A stretch of DNA of 64,000 nt from Corallococcus sp. NCRR (GTDB lineage: Bacteria; Myxococcota; Myxococcia; Myxococcales; Myxococcaceae): positions 9,469,461 to 9,533,460 of the forward strand of contig NZ_CP114039.1 of the NCBI RefSeq assembly GCF_026965535.1. The letters run 5' to 3'. Positions 1-8,340 of the stretch are shown here, in pieces; the stretch's first letter is position 1; each line of letters opens with the position of its first letter. The translations under genes were made by a program, and so were the position numbers. The notes under the pieces were generated by a model, which made no database searches, was not told where the DNA came from, and worked only from the letters and a program-made list of their open reading frames with translations.

Positions 1-2
1 CG

Positions 3-629
3 CCGCTGCCGCCGGGGGGCGCGAGCCTCGCCAGGCTTTCGCGCGTGGACGCGAGCGGCAAGCACCCGCGCCTGGAGCAGGTGGAGCTGCTCATCGCCAC
101 GGACGTGACGACGCCGCTGTTGGGCGCGGACGGCTCCGCGCGCCTCTTCGGTCCGCAGAAGGGCGCGGATCCGGCGATGGTGGAGGAGCTGGAGGCGGCG
201 CTGGCCACCTTCTGCCGCATCGTGGACGAGGAGGCCGCGAACCTCCCCGGCGCGGGCGCGGCGGGAGGCCTGGGCTACGGGCTCGCGGCGCTCGGCGGCG
301 GGAAGCTCACGTCCGGGTATGACCTGGTGGCGCGAGCGCTGGGGATGGAGCGGCGCGTGCTGCTCGCGGACCTGGTGCTCACGGGCGAGGGCCGCTTCGA
401 CCGGCAGACGTCCATGGGCAAGGGCCCCGTGGCGCTCGCGAGGCTGGCGCGCGCGCAGGGCACGCACGTGGTGCTCTTCGCGGGCGTCGTGCAGCGGGAC
501 AACGGACCGGAGCTGTCCCTCTTCCGCGAGGTGGTGGAGCTGAACGGACAGGCCCGCCCCGGCGCCACCGCCAGGGAGACGCTGCGCGACGCCACCGCGA
601 AGTGGGCGCTCGCGCACCTGGGCCGGTAG
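3..629 (+). CDS. Glycerate kinase, C-terminal part (truncated by window edge)
   Basis: The reading frame is open from base 3 to a TAG stop at 629, so the N-terminus lies outside the window; about 208 residues are visible. The segment resembles the C-terminal half of the GarK/GlxK glycerate kinase family, with the conserved run around ATDVTTPLLG, a FGPQKGA motif and a DLVLTGEGRFDRQT segment near the end. The family phosphorylates D-glycerate with ATP, usually to 2-phosphoglycerate, in glyoxylate and serine-linked carbon metabolism; this is family knowledge, and the substrate cannot be proven here. It converges on the nicotinamidase-like gene 13 bases away. The family assignment is fairly sure. 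Confidence 0.85.
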   Translation, partial: PLPPGGASLARLSRVDASGKHPRLEQVELLIATDVTTPLLGADGSARLFGPQKGADPAMVEELEAALATFCRIVDEEAANLPGAGAAGGLGYGLAALGGGKLTSGYDLVARALGMERRVLLADLVLTGEGRFDRQTSMGKGPVALARLARAQGTHVVLFAGVVQRDNGPELSLFREVVELNGQARPGATARETLRDATAKWALAHLGR

Positions 630-642
630 CGACGGCCCTACC

Positions 643-1611
643 CTACTCCAGCGGATCCGTCGTGCGCACCACGCGCATCCCGGCGGCGCGGAAGCCCTCC
701 AGCGCCTCCTTCGCCACGCGCGGGAAGTCCAGCGCCGCGGGCAGCGGCTCCAGCGGAGGCGCGGGCACGGGGCTCATCGCGTCCTCCAGGATGTAGATGT
801 TCCCCAGCTTCGACTTGTCCGTGCGCTCCAGGGACTGCTGAAGGTCGCGCAGCGTGGACAGCACGCAGTGCGAGCTGGCCTGCCCGAACACGTAGACGCG
901 GTCGAAGGACAGCAGGTGCTCCATCAGCCGCGCGTTGAACTCGCCCACGCGCTGGCCCTTCACCTGCGTCACCTCCGGCGCCATCACGGAGTAATTCTCC
1001 GTCAGCGGGTGCTCACCCTTCAACTCGAAGTGCGTGGGCGTGTCCCGCACCAGCGCGTGGAAGAGGCTCGCCTCGTACATCGCGGGCACCAGCGCGTGGC
1101 TCTGCCCGCCCAGGAGCGCGTGGTACGGCCAGATGGCCAGCACGTACCGGCCGCTCGCCTCCAGCCCCTCGCAGTACGCCAGGCTCTCCTCCGGATGGCG
1201 CGTGGCCCGCCAGCGGCCCTCCCGCACGTCCTTCGCGGTGATGACCGTCATGGGCGCGGGCGGCCGCCCCTCCGCGTCCTGCCACCACGCCGGGTGGAAG
1301 ATCTGGAAGACCCGGTGCGTGTCCAGCGAGAACACCAGCCCCGTCAGCCGCTCCAGGTGCGTGTACAGCCAGCGCAGCGTGCGCTGCGTGTCCTCCACCG
1401 CGCCCGGGACGAAGAGGCTCGCGCCCGGCGTGCAGAAGGCCACCTGCGCGTCGATGCCGAACGCCGCGATGCGGACCTTGTCCTCGCGGGCCGGGCGCAC
1501 GCGGTGCTCGGCGGCGTAGCGCCAGGCCTCTTGAGAGACCTCCGCCACGCGCTCCAGGTAGAGCTGGCCGACACGTGCGTCGTCGTGGAAACGGGGAAGC
1601 GGCAGCGGCAT
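643..1611 (-). CDS. Isochorismatase-family cysteine hydrolase, probable nicotinamidase
   Basis: A 322-residue protein of the isochorismatase/nicotinamidase fold. The putative catalytic Asp is in GIDAQVAFC and the nucleophilic Cys in VFGQASSHCVLSTLRD near the C-terminus. The ATG at 1611 is preceded by a GGAG about ten bases upstream; longer readings run into the neighbouring gene in the wrong frame. The gene lies 44 bases downstream of a nicotinate phosphoribosyltransferase gene on the same strand. That pairing fits NAD salvage: nicotinamide is deamidated here and the resulting nicotinate is ribosylated by the neighbour. At 322 residues it is longer than a typical nicotinamidase (about 210), so another amide or cysteine-hydrolase substrate remains possible. 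Confidence 0.8.
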   Translation of the reverse strand: MPLPLPRFHDDARVGQLYLERVAEVSQEAWRYAAEHRVRPAREDKVRIAAFGIDAQVAFCTPGASLFVPGAVEDTQRTLRWLYTHLERLTGLVFSLDTHRVFQIFHPAWWQDAEGRPPAPMTVITAKDVREGRWRATRHPEESLAYCEGLEASGRYVLAIWPYHALLGGQSHALVPAMYEASLFHALVRDTPTHFELKGEHPLTENYSVMAPEVTQVKGQRVGEFNARLMEHLLSFDRVYVFGQASSHCVLSTLRDLQQSLERTDKSKLGNIYILEDAMSPVPAPPLEPLPAALDFPRVAKEALEGFRAAGMRVVRTTDPLE

Positions 1612-1655
1612 GACGTGCTCTCCAGGCCCGCCCGGTGCCGCCCTGGCCCCTGGCG

Positions 1656-3101
1656 TCAGCGGCCCTGCGGGAAGTGGCGCCGGGTGATGGACTCCACCAG
1701 CGCCTGCGTGGTGGCAGTGTACCCGATGCGCTGCTCCTCCGGCGTCAGGCCTTCGCTGCCCACCAGCGACGGCATGGACGGGGCCGACTCCATCAGCGGG
1801 AAGTAGCCCTGGGGCGTCGCCTCCCCCGCCTGCCCCACCAGCCCCAGCGGCCCCGTGCCCGTGCGGCGGCGGAAGAGGACGGGCGTGCCCGGCACGCTCT
1901 GCTTGCCCTCCGCCAGCTCGTTGCCGAACTTCATCACCGGCGTCGCGCCCGAGCACGACAGCTTGTAGATGGCCGCCACCCGGTCGCGCGTCAGCGCATG
2001 GGACATGGTGCGCGCCACGATGTGGCCGCCGTAGCCGTAGAACTGCGTCGTCGGCTCCCAGCCCACCTGTTTGCGCAGCTCCTCGAACTCGCGCGTCATC
2101 TGCGCGTCCAGGCCGTCCTCCAGGATGATGACCGGCTTGATGCCCAAATCCCGCGCGCGCGTCACCGCGTAGAGGTACTGGAGCTTCTTGTTCCCGGAGT
2201 CGAACCGGATGGAGTCCCCACCCTGCGGCTCCTCCGAGATGAGCTTGAACGCCGCGGGGATGCCCGACGTCAGCGTGTCGAAGGTGTCCAGCAGGTAGCT
2301 GGAGCGCTGCGGCCGGCGCTCGTGCATCGCGCGGTAGGCCGCGTCGTCGGAGCCGTAGCGCTGCACGTGCTCGTGGCCCATGGTGCCCACGGGAATCATG
2401 TTGAGCACCCGAGCGCCCTCCACGTTGCTCGTGCGCTGCACGCCCTCCTCCTGGCACGCGCGCAGGGCCAGCTCGTGCTGCTCCAGACAGGTCGCCGCGC
2501 GCAGGCCCACCTCGAAGATGCGCGAGGGGTCCTCGACGATGTCCACCAGCTCCTTCACCTGCGCCCGCACGCGCCGCACGTAGCCTTCCGTGTCCACCTG
2601 GATGGACACGGCGCGCACGCCCACCTGGTCCAGCGTCTCCAGGGCGATGCGCTTCTCCTCCTCGCACGTCACCGTGGCCAGCGTCCGGGCCAGGGCCTCG
2701 CGGTCCTGCAGCGCCTGCGTGGCCACCTGGACGCGGTAGTTGAGCTGCAACAGCAGCGGCTCCAGCCAGGACACCAGCGCGGAGGGGCCCGTGAGGGTGA
2801 GGATGGGCTCGCGCGGCAGGAACAGCGCGCCGCGAGGAACGGCGCGCACGGACAGCTGCGCCTTGCGCAGGATGGCCGCCTTGAAGCCCACGCCCATCTC
2901 GTAGTCGTGGCGGGCGAGGAACGCGTAGTCGTCCGGGTGCGGCTCCGGCAGCAGGCCCTTCACCCAGGCCTCCAGGTCCAGCGGCATCACCTGGGGACCG
3001 CCCTTGCGGTGCGAGTAGTAGAACGTTTCCTTCCGCAGGGGCCAGCCGGCCTCCGCCATGCTGAACTTGTAGCCATCCGTGGCGAGCAGGGACTGGGGCA
3101 T
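1656..3101 (-). CDS. Nicotinate phosphoribosyltransferase family protein
   Basis: A 481-residue protein that begins with the family-typical LLATDGYKFSM. Other recognisable segments are QVDTEGYVRRV, TSNVEGARVLN, GTMGHEHVQRYG, SIRFDSGNKKLQYL and QFYGYGGHIVA, which form the phosphoribosyl-binding barrel. The family converts nicotinate and PRPP to nicotinate mononucleotide in the Preiss-Handler pathway; the related NAMPT enzymes use nicotinamide. The start at 3101 has an AAGGAG ribosome-binding site about ten bases upstream and gives the usual N-terminus. It is first in a two-gene unit with the nicotinamidase-like gene, which supports nicotinate as substrate. A 199-bp divergent spacer separates it from the YjbR-domain gene. 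Confidence 0.88.
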   Translation of the reverse strand: MPQSLLATDGYKFSMAEAGWPLRKETFYYSHRKGGPQVMPLDLEAWVKGLLPEPHPDDYAFLARHDYEMGVGFKAAILRKAQLSVRAVPRGALFLPREPILTLTGPSALVSWLEPLLLQLNYRVQVATQALQDREALARTLATVTCEEEKRIALETLDQVGVRAVSIQVDTEGYVRRVRAQVKELVDIVEDPSRIFEVGLRAATCLEQHELALRACQEEGVQRTSNVEGARVLNMIPVGTMGHEHVQRYGSDDAAYRAMHERRPQRSSYLLDTFDTLTSGIPAAFKLISEEPQGGDSIRFDSGNKKLQYLYAVTRARDLGIKPVIILEDGLDAQMTREFEELRKQVGWEPTTQFYGYGGHIVARTMSHALTRDRVAAIYKLSCSGATPVMKFGNELAEGKQSVPGTPVLFRRRTGTGPLGLVGQAGEATPQGYFPLMESAPSMPSLVGSEGLTPEEQRIGYTATTQALVESITRRHFPQGR

Positions 3102-3251
3102 TGGGAAGCGGCTCCTTATCGTTGACCGCGAGACTATGCGTGCGCCCCATCCCGTACCTAGGACCAAGGGCGCTGATGGCTGCGGGAAACCACGGGTGAC
3201 CCGCTACCCGTCCTTCCGTCAGCAACCGACACATTGGGGAATACGCTGGAT

Positions 3252-3276
3252 GCGACAGGTGCGGTTAAGCTGTCGC
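3252..3276. promoter_or_regulatory. Inverted repeat in divergent spacer, candidate operator
   Basis: GCGACAG (3252-3258) and CTGTCGC (3270-3276) form perfect 7-bp arms around an 11-bp spacer, 24 bp before the YjbR/H1-tail gene. The size and position suit a dimeric regulator or a short leader hairpin. I could not identify convincing -35/-10 boxes nearby. Confidence 0.35.
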
Positions 3277-3300
3277 GACCCACAACGAAGCCAGGTGCCC

Positions 3301-3975
3301 ATGCCCGCAGAGAACGAGACGCAGAAGGTCGAAGCCGTACTGCGCGAACATGCGATGAGCTACCCCGGCGCCCACGAGGACTTTCCCTGGGGCCACCGCG
3401 CGATGAAGGTCAATGACAAGACCTTCCTCTTCATAACCGTCGACGGCGAGAAGCTGAACCTCTCCGCCAAGCTGCCCGACTCGAAGGACGCCGCCCTCAC
3501 GCTGCCCTTCACCGAGCCCACCGAGTACGGCCTGGGCAAGAGCGGCTGGGTGACCGCTCACTTCGACGAGGCCTCGCAGGTGCCGGTGCCCGTCATCAAG
3601 GCGTGGATCGACGAGAGCTACCGCGCCATCGCGCCGAAGAAGCTCGTGGACCAGCTGCCCGCCCGGGGCACCGCCGTCCCCGGCCCCGCCTCGAAGCCGG
3701 CGAAGAAGGCCGCCGCGACCAGGAAGCCCTCCGTGCGCCAGGCCGTGGCCCCGGCGAAGAAGGCCGCGAAGAAGGTCGTGGGCAAGGTGAAGGCCGTGGC
3801 CAAGAAGGCCGCCGCCCGCGTGAAGACCGCGGCGAAGAAGGCCTCCCAGAAGGCTGGGAAGGCGGTGGCGAAGACCACCTCCGCCGCCAAGGCCAAGACG
3901 GCGCGCAAGCCCGCCGCTCCGGCCCGGGGCAAGCGCGCCGCCACCTCCGCGCCCAAGCGCGCCCGCCGCTCGTAA
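3301..3975 (+). CDS. MmcQ/YjbR-domain protein with histone H1-like basic tail
   Basis: A 224-residue protein in two parts. Residues 1 to about 120 match the MmcQ/YjbR (DUF419) fold: an N-terminal helix, YPGAHEDFPWGHRAMKVNDKTF, then a Lys-containing strand region and a KSGWVTAHF segment. From about residue 125 to the end it is almost only Lys, Ala, Pro and Arg with repeated AKKAA units, like the C-terminal tail of histone H1. Such tails bind DNA without sequence specificity and are common on bacterial nucleoid proteins, so a chromatin-associated role is an inference. The ATG at 3301 gives the usual YjbR N-terminus; only a weak AGGTG precedes it. No enzymatic function is known to me for this family. 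Confidence 0.82.
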   Translation: MPAENETQKVEAVLREHAMSYPGAHEDFPWGHRAMKVNDKTFLFITVDGEKLNLSAKLPDSKDAALTLPFTEPTEYGLGKSGWVTAHFDEASQVPVPVIKAWIDESYRAIAPKKLVDQLPARGTAVPGPASKPAKKAAATRKPSVRQAVAPAKKAAKKVVGKVKAVAKKAAARVKTAAKKASQKAGKAVAKTTSAAKAKTARKPAAPARGKRAATSAPKRARRS

Positions 3976-4005
3976 GGCGCGAGCACTCACGGTCCACGCG
4001 CGAAA

Positions 4006-4025
4006 GGAAGGGGCCCTGCCCTTCC
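4006..4025. terminator. Convergent hairpin between YjbR-H1 gene and ppa
   Basis: GGAAGGG (4006-4012) pairs with CCCTTCC (4019-4025) across a six-base loop, between two converging genes. There is no T tract, so it may be a weak bidirectional terminator. Confidence 0.4.
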
Positions 4026-4050
4026 CTCGCGGTGGAACCTCACGAAGCGG

Positions 4051-4776
4051 CTACTTCTTGCCGCGGCCCGTGGGGCCCCTGGCGGCGGACTTCGACACGG
4101 CCGTCTTGCGGCGCGCGGCCGGCGCGGACTTCTTCGCTGGCTTCGCCTCCGGCTCCACGAAGAGCTTGTCGTAGTCGCGCATGCTGCGGCGGATGACCTC
4201 CATGGCCTCCTGCCGGTCGTAGACCTCCGCGATCTCCACGCTGCGCTTTCCCTCGCCGGGAATCTGCTTGTAGGTGAGGAAGTAGTGCTTCAGGCGGTCC
4301 AGCAGCGGGCGCGGCAGCTGCGCGATGTACTGGAGCTCGCCGTACACGAGGTCCGACTCCAGCACCGCGATGATCTTGTCGTCGGCTTCGTCGCCGTCGA
4401 TCATCCGGAAGCCGCCCACGGGCACCGCGTGCACCAGCAGGTTGCCGTTGGAGACGACCTTCTCCGTCAGCACGCAGATGTCGATGGGGTCCCCGTCGCC
4501 GCGGATCTCCTTCACGCCGGTGCGCTCCGCGCAGCGCTTCGCCACCTGCTCGCCGCAGTACGTGCGCGGGATGAAGCCGTAGAGCGTGGGGCACTGGCTG
4601 CTGAAGCGCTGCGGCCGGTCCAGCATCAGGATGCCGGACTCCTTGTCCATCTCGTACTTCACGGCGTCCGTGGGGACGATCTCGATGTACGCGGTGACGA
4701 CTTCAGGGGCCTCCGGCCCTGGCGAGATGCCGTGCCAGGGGTGGGCCTGCGACGTGGTCTGGGTGCTCTTCTTCAT
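4051..4776 (-). CDS. ppa: Inorganic pyrophosphatase with basic C-terminal tail
   Basis: A 241-residue family I soluble pyrophosphatase that hydrolyses pyrophosphate released by biosynthesis. The metal-binding signature is in GDGDPIDICVL (around residue 95), with a second acidic cluster in MIDGDEADDKIIAV. Residues after about 207 form an extra Lys/Ala/Arg-rich tail ending in RGKK that typical bacterial enzymes lack. It is the last gene of an overlapping three-gene unit: its ATG at 4776 shares an ATGA with the stop of the acyltransferase gene. The basic tail resembles that of the neighbouring YjbR protein and may bind nucleic acid or polyphosphate; this is a guess. Confidence 0.92.
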   Translation of the reverse strand: MKKSTQTTSQAHPWHGISPGPEAPEVVTAYIEIVPTDAVKYEMDKESGILMLDRPQRFSSQCPTLYGFIPRTYCGEQVAKRCAERTGVKEIRGDGDPIDICVLTEKVVSNGNLLVHAVPVGGFRMIDGDEADDKIIAVLESDLVYGELQYIAQLPRPLLDRLKHYFLTYKQIPGEGKRSVEIAEVYDRQEAMEVIRRSMRDYDKLFVEPEAKPAKKSAPAARRKTAVSKSAARGPTGRGKK

Positions 4777-5510
4777 GGAGTGTCTCCCGAGCGCTGGCGC
4801 GCCTCGGCGTACAGCCCGGCCACCGCCTCTTCCAGGCGGCGGGTCAGGGTATCGCGGTCAGCCAGGGTCAGCCCCTCGGTGGGCACCGGCTTGCCCACCA
4901 CCAACGCGACCCGCTGGCCCCACTGGATGGCCCGCCCGCCCTTGGGGAGGATGAGCCGCGTCCCGGACACGGCCAGGGGCACGACGGGGACCTGCGCCTG
5001 GATGGCCAGCGTGGCGGCGCCCTTCTTGAAGGGCCTCAGCTCGCCGTCCGGGCTGCGGGTGCCCTCCGCGTAGAACAGCACGCTGACGCGCTCGCGCAGC
5101 GCTGTCACGGCCTCCTGGAGCCGGGCCCGGTCGTCCGCGCCGCCAGTGCGATGCACGGGGATGTTGCCCGCGACGCGCATGGCCCGGCCGAACACGGGCA
5201 CCTTGAAGAGCTCCGCCTTGGCGACGTAGCGCGTGTGCTTGTCGATGTGCGCGAAGTTCACCAGCGCGTCGAAGTGCGACTGGTGGTTGCTCACGAAGAC
5301 GACGTTGCCCTCGCGGGGGATGTTCTCCAGGCCATGGGCCTCATGGCGCACGCCCGCGGACGCCAGGCCCGACAGCGCCCACGCGCGCAGCACCTTGTCC
5401 GCCGCCGGGTGCTGATTGAGTTCCGACAGCACCGTGATGGTCGCGGCCGCGGCGCCCGTGAGGCCCACCGTGGCCGTGCCGGAGAACACCGTCTGGAGCA
5501 CCTTGAGCAT
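4773..5510 (-). CDS. 1-acyl-sn-glycerol-3-phosphate acyltransferase (PlsC family)
   Basis: A 245-residue membrane-associated acyltransferase. The catalytic NHxxxxD box appears as NHQSHFD near residue 75, and the substrate-binding EGTRS box near residue 150. A hydrophobic, Ala/Val-rich N-terminal segment suggests membrane anchoring. The family acylates lysophosphatidate to phosphatidate in phospholipid synthesis; the acyl acceptor is inferred from the family. The gene starts inside a TGATG junction with epmA and ends in an ATGA junction with ppa, so all three are probably translationally coupled. Confidence 0.88.
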   Translation of the reverse strand: MLKVLQTVFSGTATVGLTGAAAATITVLSELNQHPAADKVLRAWALSGLASAGVRHEAHGLENIPREGNVVFVSNHQSHFDALVNFAHIDKHTRYVAKAELFKVPVFGRAMRVAGNIPVHRTGGADDRARLQEAVTALRERVSVLFYAEGTRSPDGELRPFKKGAATLAIQAQVPVVPLAVSGTRLILPKGGRAIQWGQRVALVVGKPVPTEGLTLADRDTLTRRLEEAVAGLYAEARQRSGDTP

Positions 5511-6523
5511 CAGACGAACCCGTGCGCGGGGAACAGGAGGACGTCCTCGATGCGCTGGACCCCGAGCAGCAGCATCAGGATGCGGTCGAGCCCCACGGCG
5601 ATGCCCGCGGACGGCGGCATGCGGCCCACCGCTTCCAGGAAGCGCTCGTCCAGGGGATACACGGCGCGGCCCAGCTTGCGGCGCAGCTCCTGCTCCTCCA
5701 CCAGCCGCGCGCGCTGCTCCACCGCGTCCGTCAATTCGGAGAAGCCGTTCGCCAGCTCCAGCCCCTTCGCGTACAGCTCCACCCGCTCCGCCACGCGGCC
5801 ATCGCCGGGCTTCAGCCGGGACAGGGCCGCCATGGACGCGGGGTACTCGATGAGGAAGGTGGGCCGCTCGTGGCCCAGGCCCCGCTCCACCCGCTCCAGG
5901 AAGAGGTGGAAGAAGACGTCGTCGAAGGACGTGGAGCTTCCGGTGTGCACGCCCACCGCGTCCGCGGCCCGCTTGAGCGACGCGCCGTCCGAGTGCACGT
6001 GGATGTCCACGCCCGTGGCGCGCAGCACGGCGTCCCGCACCGTCACGCGCTCATAGGGCGTGCGCGTGAAGAAGGCGGGGTCCGCGCCCATCTCGCCTTC
6101 CTTCGCGTCCGCCGCCGCCCGGCCCGCCGCCGCCAGCGCGCCCTCCAGGTCATCCATGATGGCGTGGTAGTCCGCATGCGGCCGGTAGAACTCCAGCAGC
6201 GTGAACTCCGGGTTGTGCGTCTGGGATACCTCGCCGTTCCGGAACACCTTGCAGATCTGGAACAGCGGCCCCGCGCCCTGCGCGAGCAGGCGCTTCATCG
6301 CGTACTCGGGGCTGGTGTGCAGGTAGAGCGTGCGCGCCCTGCCCAGGTCCGTCTCCGGGACGAAGGGCGTCTCGAAGGCGGAGATGTACGGCTCCATGCC
6401 GGGCGTGGGCACGAGCAGCGGCGTCTCCACTTCCAGGTATCCCTGGCTGGCGAAGAACCGTCGCAGGGCGGAGTAGAGGCCCTGGCGTCCTCGGGCCGCT
6501 CGCCATGGGTTTACGTTGGGCAT
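5510..6523 (-). CDS. epmA: Elongation factor P--(R)-beta-lysine ligase-like (EpmA/GenX/PoxA)
   Basis: About 337 residues, corresponding to a class II lysyl-tRNA synthetase catalytic core without the N-terminal anticodon-binding domain. Motif 2 region (FQICKVFRNGEVSQTHNPEFT), the EFYRPHADY segment and motif 3 (GIAVGLDRILMLLLG) are clear, and the length fits EpmA rather than LysS. EpmA attaches beta-lysine to a conserved Lys of elongation factor P, helping ribosomes through polyproline stretches. The ATG at 6523 is preferred because the upstream start at 6562 would overlap the divergent gene at 6553. It heads the epmA-plsC-ppa unit. No EpmB (lysine 2,3-aminomutase) gene lies in the window. Confidence 0.88.
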   Translation of the reverse strand: MPNVNPWRAARGRQGLYSALRRFFASQGYLEVETPLLVPTPGMEPYISAFETPFVPETDLGRARTLYLHTSPEYAMKRLLAQGAGPLFQICKVFRNGEVSQTHNPEFTLLEFYRPHADYHAIMDDLEGALAAAGRAAADAKEGEMGADPAFFTRTPYERVTVRDAVLRATGVDIHVHSDGASLKRAADAVGVHTGSSTSFDDVFFHLFLERVERGLGHERPTFLIEYPASMAALSRLKPGDGRVAERVELYAKGLELANGFSELTDAVEQRARLVEEQELRRKLGRAVYPLDERFLEAVGRMPPSAGIAVGLDRILMLLLGVQRIEDVLLFPAHGFV

Positions 6524-6552
6524 CGGCAGGTCGGAAGTAACATGGGCGGCCC

Positions 6553-8289
6553 ATGTCCCCAAGGATTCCGTCCCTCCTCGCCGCCGCCGTGTGTTTGCTG
6601 AGCGCCTGTCACAAGGCGCCGCCCCCGGCCGTGGTCCCCCCTCCCAGCGAGGAAGAACTGCTGACCGGCGAGGTGAACGCCTTGTCCTCGGAGGCCGCGC
6701 TCCTCCTGGAGGAGCAGCACCGGCTCGTCTGGGACTTCTGGACGGAGGGAAAGGCGGTGGACATCGCCGCCACCTACAGCGGCAAGCAGGCGCTCTTCAG
6801 TCTGGAGAACCTGCGGCGCATCGACCGGCTGCGGCACCTGACCAAGGACCCGCGCGAGCTGCGCGCCCTCACCGCGCTCCACGGCCACTTCGCCGGTGAG
6901 TTCCTGTCGCGCGAACTGGCCGAGCACAACGACGCGTCCGCCAACCTGGAGGCGTCCCTCAAGCTGAACGTGGACGGGCGCGAGGTGCGCTACCACGACC
7001 TGGAGCGGCTGCTCGCCAACGAGAAGAGCGCCCTCAAGCGCAGGGCGCTCTACGCCGCGGCCACGCCCGCGCTCACCCGCCTCAACCAGACGCTCCTGCG
7101 CCGCGAGACGCGCACCCGCGAGCTGGTGACGCAGATGGGCTTCGAGTCCTACGAGGCCTTCGGCAGCGAGCTGCGGCAGGCGGACCTGGAGCGGCTGGCG
7201 CAGCTGGCGGAGGAGGTCCTCCAGGCCACCCAGGAGCCGTACCGGCTGGTGATGGAGCGGCTCTCGCAGCGCGAGCTGGGGCTGCCCTTCGCGCAAATCA
7301 CCCGCGCGGACATCCCGCGCCTGTTCCGCTCGCGCGAGGTGGAGGACGCGTTCCCCAAGGGCGAGTCGCTGGCGAAGGCGCAGGCCACGGTGGCGGGGCT
7401 GGGCATCGACCTGAACGCGCTGCCCAACGTGAAGGTGGACGCGCGCGACCTGCCGCAGAAGAACCCGCGCCCGCTGGCGCTGTCGGTGAAGGTGCCGTCC
7501 GACGTGCGGCTGTCCTTCAAGCCGGGCACGGGCGTGCTGCACCAGGGCCGCGTGCTGCATGAGGTGGGGCACCTCTTGCACACGGCCTTCACGCAGGAGA
7601 CCCGCTTCGAGCTGGCGCGGCTGGGCAACCCCACCGTGGGCGAGGCGTACTCCGCGCTCTTCGAGGACCTGCTGGAGGACCCGGTGTGGCTGGAGGAGAA
7701 CGCGGGCGTGCTGGGGGACGCGGACAAGCGCGCCCAGTACCTGGCGACCTCCAGCGCGCACAAGCTGTACCTCATCCGCCACGCGGCGGGCCGGCTGCTC
7801 TACCAGTTGGAGCTGCACCGCCGCACGGACGTGGATCCGCGCGAGCTCTACCGCGCGCTGATGGCGCGCACCGGCGCCATGCCGATGACGGCGGACGACG
7901 TGGAGCGCTACCTCGTGGACCAGGAGGACTTCTACCAGTCCGCCGACAGCTTCCGGGCGTGGTTCCTCGCCGGGCAGCTCCAGGGCCAGCTGAAGGCGCG
8001 CTTCGGTCCCGCGTGGTGGCACGCGCCGGAGGCGGGCGCGTTCCTCAAGGAGCTCTGGGCCCGGGGCAGCGCGCCCTCCGCGCGCGAGGTGACGCAGGCC
8101 ATTGGTGAGAACGGCCTCGCGCCGGACGTGCTGCTCTTGAGGCTGAGCACCACGCTCCAGGTGCCCATGAAGCTAGACCTGCGCCGGTTGGACGACACGC
8201 CCGCGCCGGCGCCCGCGGCCCCCGCGACGACGCCGGCCTCGACGGTGCCCCAGATGCCCCGGGCGGACGCCACGCCCCTGGCCTCGTAG
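6553..8289 (+). CDS. Lipoprotein zinc metallopeptidase, M3-like gluzincin
   Basis: A 578-residue predicted lipoprotein: hydrophobic signal with lipobox LLSAC, Cys near residue 19. The body is mainly alpha-helical. The zinc site HEVGHLLH lies around residue 336, followed by the downstream Glu-bearing helix GEAYSALFEDLLEDP, the gluzincin arrangement seen in M3-type oligopeptidases. Residues after about 545 form a Pro/Ala/Thr-rich tail. It probably cleaves peptides at the cell envelope, but the substrate is unknown. It is transcribed divergently from epmA with only 29 bp between start codons, so the two promoters must overlap one of the coding regions. Confidence 0.8.
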   Translation: MSPRIPSLLAAAVCLLSACHKAPPPAVVPPPSEEELLTGEVNALSSEAALLLEEQHRLVWDFWTEGKAVDIAATYSGKQALFSLENLRRIDRLRHLTKDPRELRALTALHGHFAGEFLSRELAEHNDASANLEASLKLNVDGREVRYHDLERLLANEKSALKRRALYAAATPALTRLNQTLLRRETRTRELVTQMGFESYEAFGSELRQADLERLAQLAEEVLQATQEPYRLVMERLSQRELGLPFAQITRADIPRLFRSREVEDAFPKGESLAKAQATVAGLGIDLNALPNVKVDARDLPQKNPRPLALSVKVPSDVRLSFKPGTGVLHQGRVLHEVGHLLHTAFTQETRFELARLGNPTVGEAYSALFEDLLEDPVWLEENAGVLGDADKRAQYLATSSAHKLYLIRHAAGRLLYQLELHRRTDVDPRELYRALMARTGAMPMTADDVERYLVDQEDFYQSADSFRAWFLAGQLQGQLKARFGPAWWHAPEAGAFLKELWARGSAPSAREVTQAIGENGLAPDVLLLRLSTTLQVPMKLDLRRLDDTPAPAPAAPATTPASTVPQMPRADATPLAS

Positions 8290-8340
8290 GCACCCGCGGC
8301 CCCTTCCCGTCCCCACCTCTTGCACGTAGGGTCCCAAGCC

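Noticed and set aside
1656-3234. Upstream extension of the isochorismatase frame across the phosphoribosyltransferase gene
   Set aside because: The extra part is a frame-shifted shadow of the well-supported neighbouring gene; the ATG at 1611 has a ribosome-binding site.
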